64,000 bases of DNA, from positions 1 through 64,000 of the forward strand of contig NZ_JBCITM010000014.1 in NCBI RefSeq assembly GCF_039414295.1. Direction: 5' to 3'. This stretch comes from Anoxynatronum sibiricum (GTDB lineage: Bacteria; Bacillota; Clostridia; Peptostreptococcales; Tindalliaceae). Positions 34,658-42,608 of this stretch are shown piece by piece (the stretch's first letter is position 1; each line of letters opens with the position of its first letter). Under the pieces are notes generated by a model. That model saw nothing but the letters and a program-made list of their open reading frames with translations, was not told the origin of the DNA and did not search any database. Both the position numbers and the translations under genes were made by a program.

Positions 34658-35761
34658 TTGAAGGCACATCAACTGTTGATCCAGCACGGCGATCATCCGG
34701 CAGCCATGACCCGGCGGCTGCTGGAACGGTCTGGTGTTCGTAATGAAATCCGACCGGGCATGAAGGTGGGGCTAAAGCCTAACCTGGTGATGGCTAAGCC
34801 CGCCTCAGAGGGTGCTACGACCCATGTGTCCATCGTCAGGGCCCTGGTGGAAACGCTCCAAACCTGGGGGGTGACAGACATCACTATCATGGAAAGCGCC
34901 TGGGTGGGCGACAGTACCCGAAAAGCCTTCAAGGTCTGCGGCTACGAAGCCCTGGCCAAGGAAACCGGGGTGAAACTGCTGGACCTGAAAACCGCCCCCA
35001 CGGTCACCCTGCAGGCAGGCTCCCTGGAGCTGGAGGTGTGCAGGGCACCGCTGGAAGTGGACTACCTCATCAATTTGCCGGTGATGAAGGGCCATTGCCA
35101 GACCCGAATGACCTGCGCCCTGAAGAATATGAAGGGCTGCATTCCTGACTCGGAAAAAAGCCGGTACCATACCATTGGCCTTCACGAACCCATTGCAGCA
35201 GTCAATACGTTGCTGAAACAAAACCTGATTCTGGTGGACGCCCTTAACGGCGACCTCACCTATGAAGGCGGCGGCTCCCCCGTCCCACTGAACCGGTTAA
35301 TACTGGCAAAAGACCCGGTGTTGGTGGATGCCTGGGTTGCCCGGTTTATGGGCTATCAGCTGGAAGAAATTGAACATCTGGCCCTGGCTGCCGCCAAGGG
35401 CGTTGGTTCGGCGGATCTGACCCAGGCAGAAATTCTTCAGGAAGGAAAAGCCACCGGCAAAATTGACCGGAAGGCTATTCGGGGCGATGCTGCCGCATTC
35501 AAACGCTACATTGATGAAAGGGCTGCCTGTTCAGCCTGCTACGCCACTTTGATTCACGCCCTTCGGCAGCTGGAACATCAGGGAAAGCTGATACAGCTGA
35601 AAGAAACCCTGGCAGTGGGTCAGGACTTTCAGGGCGTTCTGGGGCCAGGGCTGGGCATCGGCACCTGTGCTGCCGGACTGGAACGGCATGTGGACGGCTG
35701 TCCCCCGGAACCGGAGGCAATCGTGGCCTTCCTGGAAGCCTATTTGCAGGATCTTGACTGA
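34658..35761 (+). CDS. DUF362 protein
   Basis: A 367-residue cytoplasmic protein of the DUF362 family; relatives often bind iron-sulfur clusters, but the reaction is unknown. Family motifs are PGMKVGLKPNLV, LPVMKGHCQTRMTCALKNMKGCIPD and DPVLVDAWVARFMGY. Toward the C-terminus, cysteines in CSACYA, GTCAAG and DGCPPE could ligate a cluster. The start is probably TTG 34658, eight bases after GGGAGG; the TTG at 34652 is too close. The gene stands alone between a terminator and the B3/B4 gene. Confidence 0.82.
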   Translation: MKAHQLLIQHGDHPAAMTRRLLERSGVRNEIRPGMKVGLKPNLVMAKPASEGATTHVSIVRALVETLQTWGVTDITIMESAWVGDSTRKAFKVCGYEALAKETGVKLLDLKTAPTVTLQAGSLELEVCRAPLEVDYLINLPVMKGHCQTRMTCALKNMKGCIPDSEKSRYHTIGLHEPIAAVNTLLKQNLILVDALNGDLTYEGGGSPVPLNRLILAKDPVLVDAWVARFMGYQLEEIEHLALAAAKGVGSADLTQAEILQEGKATGKIDRKAIRGDAAAFKRYIDERAACSACYATLIHALRQLEHQGKLIQLKETLAVGQDFQGVLGPGLGIGTCAAGLERHVDGCPPEPEAIVAFLEAYLQDLD

Positions 35762-35906
35762 TCATCAGCAAGTGAACGAACCTTGAGATGCAACTGAAAA
35801 TGAACATCTATTCAGGTTAAATCTCATTGAGAGCAGCTGGCAAAAGGCTGTATGAATGTTTTCTCTGAATGATGTGGAGAGACGAACTGTGGGGAAGGGA
35901 GAGACG

Positions 35907-36584
35907 ATGATGCTGGAAGTGACACAAGAACTGAAAAAAGCATATCCGGGAGGATCTATTGGCATATTGGCCCTGTCGGGGATGAAGAGCCGGGAGGTTT
36001 CCACCCGGCTGGAACAGGAGAAGAAAGCCGTGGAAGAAACGCTGCGGTCCCGGTTTCATCATCACGATCGGTCATCTTTAAAATCCATGGAACCCATCGG
36101 TAGCTACAGTGAATACTATCAGTCTTTCCGAAAAACCTATCATGTGCTGTTACAGCTGGAATCCATTGTCTTCAAGGGCAAATCCATTCCAACAGTATCT
36201 CCGGCAGTGGAAATCATGTTCATGGCAGAATTGAAAAATCAAATGCTCACGGCCGGACATGATTTGGATGAAGTAGAGGGGACGCTGAAGGCGGAGGTTG
36301 CTCAACCTGGGCGTACCTATGAGTCAATGAGCGGAAAAACAATTGAAACGGCAGCAGGGGATATGATGATCACTGATGAGAGGGGCATTCTATCCAGCAT
36401 CATTTATGGCCCTGATCAGCGCACCCGTATCACACCTGAAACAGAGCGGGTGGTATATACCGTTTACGCCCCGCCGGGAATTTCGAAGGCGTTGGTGGAA
36501 GAACATCTTAAAGATCTGGAACAGTATGCAGCACTGGCTTGTTCCGATGTCAGGGTGATATCAGAAGTGGTGCATGAGCTGTAG
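35907..36584 (+). CDS. B3/B4 domain protein
   Basis: A 225-residue protein related to the B3/B4 (tRNA-binding/editing) domain of phenylalanyl-tRNA synthetase beta chains, occurring here free-standing. Landmarks include SYSEYYQSFRKTYHVLLQLESIVFKGKSIP, NQMLTAGHDLDEV and the MMITDERGILSSIIYGPDQRTRI segment. Free-standing copies have been proposed to edit mischarged tRNA or to bind amino-acid-like ligands, but none is proven here. The start at 35907 (ATGATG) follows GGAAGGGAGAG; a longer frame from 35856 lacks a site. Confidence 0.8.
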   Translation: MMLEVTQELKKAYPGGSIGILALSGMKSREVSTRLEQEKKAVEETLRSRFHHHDRSSLKSMEPIGSYSEYYQSFRKTYHVLLQLESIVFKGKSIPTVSPAVEIMFMAELKNQMLTAGHDLDEVEGTLKAEVAQPGRTYESMSGKTIETAAGDMMITDERGILSSIIYGPDQRTRITPETERVVYTVYAPPGISKALVEEHLKDLEQYAALACSDVRVISEVVHEL

Positions 36585-36696
36585 AAACAACGAAATATGC
36601 CAGTAATGTAGGGGATAAAATGAGCAACGATTTTACTGGATACCTGACCCTGAAAAATTAATCATCAACACTTAATCCAACACAGGAGGCATGTAC

Positions 36697-37854
36697 ATGA
36701 AGTTCATTCACACATCCGACTGGCATTTGGGCAAAGTTCTTCAAGGCCAGCCCCTGCTGGAAGATCAGCAGCACATGCTCCACCAGCTGGTGGCAGCCGT
36801 TGAATCTGAAAAGCCAGCAGCCGTCATCATCGCCGGTGATCTTTACGACCGCTCCATCCCCCCGGCAGAAGCGGTGAAACTGCTGGACGACACCCTCCAC
36901 CAGCTGGTGGTCACCCTGAAAACCCCCGTGCTGGCAGTGGCGGGAAACCACGACAGCCCCAGCCGCCTGCGTTTCGGTAACCGGTTGATGAAGGCCGCCG
37001 GATACCACATCGCCGGAGAATTGACAGATGCCTTTCAACCCGTCACTTTCACCGATGCCCACGGCCCCGTGGATTTTTTCCTTCTCCCCTATGCTGATCT
37101 GGGCACCATCCGTCAGCACTATCCAGAGACAGAAATCACCGGCTATGGGGATGCCTACCGACTGCTGCTGGAAGACATTGAGACACACCGCAACCCGAAT
37201 GCCCGTTGCGTGCTGGTGACCCACGCCTTTGTCACCCCTGGCGGTGAACCGGAAGCCAACACCAGCGACGCTGAAAAACAGCTTTCTGTGGGCGGCGTTG
37301 AATTTGTGCCTGCAGAACTTTTTCAATCCTTCCATTACACTGCCTTGGGCCACCTGCACCAGGGCCGGCAGGTCATGGAAAAGCAGATCCGCTATGCCGG
37401 CTCCCCCCTGAAATATTCCATTCGGGAGGCTCATCACGCCAAGGCTTTTGATGTGGTGGAACTGGACGAAAAGGGTGAAGTCACAGTGACTCCCTGGCTG
37501 GTGAAAGCCCGTCGTGATGTGCGCACCGTCACCGGACGGCTGCAAGAGGTGGAAAACCACCCCCCGTGTCAGGATTACGTGTGGGTCGGCCTCACTGATG
37601 AACACCCGGCACCCGAGGCCATGGAACGGATCCGCTCCGTTTATCCCAATGCGCTGGGCCTTCGCTGGGAAGCCCTCCACCGGAAGCTGGACATAGAAGC
37701 AGCTCCCCATACCCTGGAGCGCCACCGGCCGGCGGAAATCGTGGAAAGCTTTTTCGAAACCTTCACCGGCCAGGCCTTGTCAACGGATGACAGGAAGCTG
37801 GTGACGGACCTGCTGGAAGAAGCCATGCAGGAAGAACAGGGGGGAGAGGCATGA
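36697..37854 (+). CDS. sbcD: Exonuclease SbcD
   Basis: SbcD is the Mn-dependent nuclease of the SbcCD (Mre11-Rad50) complex that processes DNA hairpins and blocked ends. The 385 residues have the metallophosphatase motifs HTSDWHLGK, IAGDLYDRS, AGNHDSPSRL and GHLHQGR. The ATG at 36697 is spaced seven bases from AGGAGG; the ATG six bases earlier abuts it. The stop overlaps the sbcC start by four bases. Confidence 0.95.
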   Translation: MKFIHTSDWHLGKVLQGQPLLEDQQHMLHQLVAAVESEKPAAVIIAGDLYDRSIPPAEAVKLLDDTLHQLVVTLKTPVLAVAGNHDSPSRLRFGNRLMKAAGYHIAGELTDAFQPVTFTDAHGPVDFFLLPYADLGTIRQHYPETEITGYGDAYRLLLEDIETHRNPNARCVLVTHAFVTPGGEPEANTSDAEKQLSVGGVEFVPAELFQSFHYTALGHLHQGRQVMEKQIRYAGSPLKYSIREAHHAKAFDVVELDEKGEVTVTPWLVKARRDVRTVTGRLQEVENHPPCQDYVWVGLTDEHPAPEAMERIRSVYPNALGLRWEALHRKLDIEAAPHTLERHRPAEIVESFFETFTGQALSTDDRKLVTDLLEEAMQEEQGGEA

Positions 37855-40800
37855 AACTGTTAAGGCTCACCATGACAGCCTTTGGCCCCTACCGGTCACA
37901 GGAAGTCATTGACTTTGAAAAACTGAATACCGCCCGCCTTTTTGTCATTTCCGGGAATACGGGAGCCGGCAAGACAGCCATTTTCGACGCTATCTGCTTT
38001 GCCCTCTACGGGCAGGCCAGCGGTACCAGCCGAAAAGATTCCCAGGGACTGCGCTGTCTGCTGGCCGACCCCGCCACCCACACCGAAGTGAACCTCACCT
38101 TTGCCATGGGCCAACACCGGTACCGGGCCCAGCGGCGCATGGGGCTGGTGAAACCGGGCAACAAAACCGCCACAGGGGAAGAACACCTGCTGGAACGGTG
38201 GGTGGCTGAATCTGACACAACTCCTGGCAGCGATGCAGGTCGCTGGGAACTGATGCTGGAGCGGAACCGGGTACGGGAAATGAACGACACCATTCAACAG
38301 CTCCTGGGCCTTGACCAGCGGCAGTTCACCCAGATTGTCATGCTGCCCCAGGGAGAATTCGAAAAACTGCTGTTGTCAGACTCCACAGAAAAAGGCGTGA
38401 TTCTCCGGCAGATCTTTGACACCGGTCTTTATGAACGTTTCACCAAAAAACTGGAACACCAGGCCCGGGAAGCCTCCCGGCAGTACGAGAAGCAGGCGGA
38501 AAAGCTGAAGCTGCTGGAAGAACAGGCCCGGGGCCTGTTTCAACGCAAAGAGGAGGCCGCAGCGGGTCTCCATGAAACCCTTCACCCACCTGGTGATGAA
38601 CCGGATCAGGCTTCGGCAGCACCTTTGGAGAAGACCGCAGGTGGGCTGGCAGCGGTCTTCTCCCAGGAACAGTGGAATACCCGTCAGGTGATGGTGGCGC
38701 TGGATAAAGAGCTGGAACAGCTGCAACAGGCAGTGAGCCAGGGCAAAGAGGATCTGAAGGTGCTGGCAAAGGCATCGCAACAAGCCGCTGAAAACCTGCT
38801 GAAAGCCCAAAGCATCAACCAGCAGCTGGAGGTCCTGGCAGCTCGGGAACACCGGTTCCAGGAGTTGGAAAAACAGGGGGAGGCCAGGCAAAAGCAGGAA
38901 GAATCCCTGGATCAGGCCCGGAAAGCCCAGCGCATTGAAGGCGAATACCGGTTGCTGGAGGAACGTGGAAAAGAAACAACCGTAAAGGAACAGCTGCTGA
39001 AAGAAGCCGAAGCACAGCTGAAACTGGCGGATCAAGAGAAGAATGCCACCAGTAAGGTATATCAGGAAGAAAAAGGCAAGGAACCCCTGCGGCTCAGCCT
39101 GACAGAGAAAGTCACCGTGCTTCGGGGGCATCTCCCCGCGGTGAAAACCCTGGCAGAAGAAGCTGACAGGGCTCAAAAGCTCGCCCTTCAAAATAAACAG
39201 GAAAAAGAGGCGCTGGAAACGCTGACAGTTCGAATAAAAAACGGAAAAAAGCTGCGGCAACAGCAAAAGCAGGAACAGGAAACCCTGGAAGCCGCCCTGG
39301 AGGGCAGTGAAACACTGCCTGAGGAGCAGGCCCGGTTAACAGAGCTGAAAAACCAGCTGAACAGCGGGGTGGAACTGACAGAGCTTCTGAAAGAGCAGAC
39401 GGCAGATGCCCACACAGCCCAAAAAAAATGGGAAGCCGGCAAAAGCGACTTTGAAACCCTGGAACAACAGTGGGTGGAGGGCCAGGCCCTTCAACTGGCC
39501 GCCCATTTGAAATCCGGAGAACCCTGCCCTGTGTGCGGCAGCCAACACCACCCCCAACCGGCGACGGCCGCCACGCCGCCGGTCTCCCGGGAAGCTCTCC
39601 AAAAGGCCGGGAAACAGGCGGAAGTCGCCTTTGGAGCCTACCAACAGGCAGTCGCAAGGGTCAAGGCGACCAAAGAGCAGCTGGAGAAGGTGGAACAATG
39701 GCTGACGAAAAATGAAATTCCCCGGGAGCATCTGACAGTTTCCCTTGAAAAGGCGGCCCAACAGTTGACAACCGTCACCCGCAGCTTGAAGGCTGTCAAA
39801 GAAAAAAGAGATGCACTAACAAAGCTGAAACAACAAGAGAAGAAGAGTGAGCAACTGCTGGGAGAACTGGAACAGGAGCATGAGGGCAAGGCAGAGATGC
39901 TCCAAAAATTGAAGGGACAGCTGGATATGCTTCAGGGAAGCCTGGAAGCCCGTCAAAAACAGATTCCCCAAGAGCTGCAACAAATCACCGCCCTGGAAAC
40001 AGCCATCAGAGAAGCTGAAAAAAATCAACAAGAAGCCCAGCAGGCCTGGGAAAAAGTGGAAAAGGCCATGACTCGCAGCCGGGACGCCTTCGCCCGGGCA
40101 GAAACCAAAACTCAAAATGCCCGGGAAAATCTTAAAACTGCCCAGGAACAGGTGAAGAATCAGCAGCAGGTATGGCTTCAGGCGCTGCAGCAGGAAGGCT
40201 TTGCCCATGAAATTGCCTTTACCCAGGCGCAGATGAGCCGGGAAGCCATGACAGCTGGTGAGGCAGAGCTGAAAGCCTACCGGGAAGAAAAAAACCTGCT
40301 CATCCAGCAGCTCCTGGAGCAGCGGGAGGCGCTGAAAGATGAGAAAAAAGCAGATATCATGGCACTGAAAGACGCTGCCGACACCCTGGCGAATAACCTG
40401 GAAACCCGGCGGCAGCAAGAAGCCAACCGGGAAGAACAGCTTCGCCAGGGCCGAGCCTGCCGCCTTCAAATGGAAAAGGAGGGAATGCTGCTGGAAACCC
40501 TGGAAGCCCTCCGTAACCGTCTCACCACCCTTCACCGCATCGCCAACGGCAGCGACAACCAGGAGCGCATCAGCCTGGAAACCTATGTGCAGCAAACCTA
40601 TTTCCGCCAGATTCTCCAGGCCGCCAACCGGCGGCTGCGACTCCTTACCGACGGCCGCATTGAACTGGTACACCGGGAAGAACGGGAAAAACACGGGAAG
40701 CGCAGCGGCCTGGGCATCGAAGTTTTCGACATGCACAGCGGCAGCACCCGCAGTGTCCACACCCTGTCAGGAGGTGAGAAATTCAACGCTTCCCTCTGCC

Positions 40801-41066
40801 TGGCCCTGGGACTTTACGACATCATCCAGCAGGAGAGCGGCGGCACCCTCATGGAAACCATGTTCATCGACGAAGGCTTCGGTTCCCTGGATACCCACGA
40901 ATCCCTTCCCCGGGCAGTGGACCTGCTCATGGAAATCCAGCAGGCCGGCAGGGTCATCGGCATCATCTCCCATGTGGAAGAGCTGAAAGAACGGTTGCCG
41001 GCTGTGCTGTCGGTTCAGAAGCAGTCCGATGGCAGCAGCCGCACCAGTATTCAGGTGAAGGGATAA
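37851..41066 (+). CDS. sbcC: SMC-like ATPase SbcC
   Basis: The Rad50-like ATPase partner of SbcD, 1071 residues. The N-terminal Walker A reads SGNTGAGKTAIFDAICFALYG in part, followed by the Q-loop region GLDQRQFTQIVMLPQGEFEKLL. Long Gln/Glu-rich coiled coils flank the zinc hook CPVCGSQHHP at about residue 559. The C-terminal lobe has the signature LSGGEKFNASLCLALGL, Walker B MFIDEGFGSLD and a D-loop. Translation is coupled to sbcD by an ATGA overlap with its own GGAGAGG. A strong terminator follows. Confidence 0.95.
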   Translation: MKLLRLTMTAFGPYRSQEVIDFEKLNTARLFVISGNTGAGKTAIFDAICFALYGQASGTSRKDSQGLRCLLADPATHTEVNLTFAMGQHRYRAQRRMGLVKPGNKTATGEEHLLERWVAESDTTPGSDAGRWELMLERNRVREMNDTIQQLLGLDQRQFTQIVMLPQGEFEKLLLSDSTEKGVILRQIFDTGLYERFTKKLEHQAREASRQYEKQAEKLKLLEEQARGLFQRKEEAAAGLHETLHPPGDEPDQASAAPLEKTAGGLAAVFSQEQWNTRQVMVALDKELEQLQQAVSQGKEDLKVLAKASQQAAENLLKAQSINQQLEVLAAREHRFQELEKQGEARQKQEESLDQARKAQRIEGEYRLLEERGKETTVKEQLLKEAEAQLKLADQEKNATSKVYQEEKGKEPLRLSLTEKVTVLRGHLPAVKTLAEEADRAQKLALQNKQEKEALETLTVRIKNGKKLRQQQKQEQETLEAALEGSETLPEEQARLTELKNQLNSGVELTELLKEQTADAHTAQKKWEAGKSDFETLEQQWVEGQALQLAAHLKSGEPCPVCGSQHHPQPATAATPPVSREALQKAGKQAEVAFGAYQQAVARVKATKEQLEKVEQWLTKNEIPREHLTVSLEKAAQQLTTVTRSLKAVKEKRDALTKLKQQEKKSEQLLGELEQEHEGKAEMLQKLKGQLDMLQGSLEARQKQIPQELQQITALETAIREAEKNQQEAQQAWEKVEKAMTRSRDAFARAETKTQNARENLKTAQEQVKNQQQVWLQALQQEGFAHEIAFTQAQMSREAMTAGEAELKAYREEKNLLIQQLLEQREALKDEKKADIMALKDAADTLANNLETRRQQEANREEQLRQGRACRLQMEKEGMLLETLEALRNRLTTLHRIANGSDNQERISLETYVQQTYFRQILQAANRRLRLLTDGRIELVHREEREKHGKRSGLGIEVFDMHSGSTRSVHTLSGGEKFNASLCLALGLYDIIQQESGGTLMETMFIDEGFGSLDTHESLPRAVDLLMEIQQAGRVIGIISHVEELKERLPAVLSVQKQSDGSSRTSIQVKG

Positions 41067-41130
41067 AGCATCGGGCAAGAGCATTATTAAAAAGCAAAAT
41101 AAGCACACAGCAAGGGATGAAAAGTACTGC

Positions 41131-41175
41131 AGCCCCCTGAATAATATGATAATATTATTCAGGGGGCTTGTTTTT
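41131..41175 (+). terminator. Terminator of sbcDC
   Basis: A perfect 17-bp stem (AGCCCCCTGAATAATAT and complement) with a 4-nt loop is followed by TGTTTTT. It is 65 bp past the sbcC stop. Confidence 0.9.
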
Positions 41176-41344
41176 AAGAAGCATTACCAAAGTGTAAAAT
41201 GAAAACGCGCCAAAGTGTTTAGCTATGGTCATGTGAAGATCAATGCTAAACAATAGTATGGAAGCCTGACCAATGATTACCAATGATCAGGGCACAGTCA
41301 GTGTTATTCTGATGCAGTACTGATATGCGTGAGGAGGAAAGCAG

Positions 41345-42124
41345 ATGAAAAAGCTGGGAGAAGTGGCAATCATTTACCGGGGGCGTCTGATTCGAAAGGA
41401 AGAACTGAGTCCCGAGGGAAACATTGCAGTGCTGAGTGTGGCCCATGTGACTCCTGGGTGGGTTCGGCTTCCCGGGGAGGGTGACCAGGACCGCATTCCG
41501 GAAAATGATGAAGATATGACCAGATATCAGGTACTGCCGGGAGATGTGGTAATCACCAGTCGGGGCACCCAGCTGCGGGCCGGGGTTTATCGTGAAATGT
41601 CGGGGCATGAAAACGCCACCAGGAAAAACGGCCCTGCTCAACACCAGAAACAACCGTCGGCGGTGATTCTTTCTGCCAACCTGACAGGGCTGCGGTTTCA
41701 GGATGAGGTATTTGCAGAATATGCGAATATTTTTTTTAACAGCCCCCAGGGAGTGCACCAGTTGACCACACTTTCTGAAGGTACATCAGGGATCAACCTG
41801 GGGAAAAAACAATTGGAAAGCCTGCTGATTCCCTGGCATTCCAGAGAAATAATGGCAGCCATGGCGGCAAGATACCAAAACGCCCTTCAGGCCCGTGAAG
41901 CAGCTATCATCCAGGCGGCCAGGGATTGGAAAGTTGCCTGTGATGAAGTGAATGCTTTATTTGATGAAACCCAGGAGAAAGCCTTCGGGGATGTGACCGA
42001 AGAAGCCACCCGGCTGCTGAATGTGTGGCAACGCGTTCAGACAATTGTCCCCACGAAAAAGATGGCTCCAAAGCCAAAGGTCTCAAAAAAAGCGAAAGAT
42101 CGGCTGCTCATTGAACTGGACTAA
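41345..42124 (+). CDS. Orphan HsdS-like protein with one target-recognition domain
   Basis: Residues about 1-165 resemble one target-recognition domain of type I restriction-modification specificity subunits: MKKLGEVAIIYRGRLIRKEE, VLSVAHVTPG, GDVVITSRGTQ and SGINLGKKQLESLLIPW. The rest (about 165-220) is a helical segment like the conserved spacer helix. At 259 residues it is about half a normal HsdS. No hsdM or hsdR is in the window; the neighbours are sbcC and a secreted peptidase. The ribosome site AGGAGGAAAGC is excellent, so it is expressed. It could supply specificity to a distant system by dimerising, or serve a different DNA-binding role. Confidence 0.78.
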   Translation: MKKLGEVAIIYRGRLIRKEELSPEGNIAVLSVAHVTPGWVRLPGEGDQDRIPENDEDMTRYQVLPGDVVITSRGTQLRAGVYREMSGHENATRKNGPAQHQKQPSAVILSANLTGLRFQDEVFAEYANIFFNSPQGVHQLTTLSEGTSGINLGKKQLESLLIPWHSREIMAAMAARYQNALQAREAAIIQAARDWKVACDEVNALFDETQEKAFGDVTEEATRLLNVWQRVQTIVPTKKMAPKPKVSKKAKDRLLIELD

Positions 42125-42608
42125 GCTGAACTAAACTGGGAATAGATTCGAACCAGACTGAGCTGAGACTGATTTTTTATTTAAAAATATCCAGTTAACA
42201 AATAAAGCAATCAATGAACCCTGAAATGAACCCTGAAAAAAATGAATGACAGGTAAAATTGAAACTGCCCCATGGAGCACATGAAAAATCGCCAATTCAA
42301 TGGGCAACGGGACCAAAAACCGGAAATCAACATCACTGTCAAAATACTGGTGGGAAGGGCTGGTTATTTCCGACAGGAGGCGGTATAATAAAACAGAAAG
42401 TGAAATTTCGGAATAGTCTCACAAATGAGAATGCTGCGCATGTCTATCTGGAAATAATCAACAAACCGTGTAACAGTTCTTTCAGAAGACGCCGGCAGAA
42501 GACACCGGCCCATGCGCATCCAGAGAGAACCGAAAGGAGGGTGCCACTCCCAGGCAGAACCGTCACACCGTCCACCCATGAAATGTTTTGAAAAGGAGGC
42601 TGCTATCT
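42125..42608. other. Intergenic region before the secreted peptidase gene
   Basis: Contains two perfect tandem copies of ATGAACCCTGAA (42214-42237) and a TATAAT at 42384-42389 with no good -35 at 17 bp. The region after it looks like a 200-nt leader. An open frame at 42259-42591 lacks a ribosome site and family resemblance, so it is not called. Confidence 0.45.

Noticed and set aside
36658..37725. 355-codon minus-strand open frame
   Set aside because: It lies opposite sbcD, which has clear nuclease motifs, coupling to sbcC and a proper ribosome site; the minus frame is a GC-driven shadow.
42259..42591. 110-codon frame before the M28 gene
   Set aside because: TTG start with poor ribosome site, low-complexity Pro/Arg-rich end and no recognisable family; the region looks like a leader.
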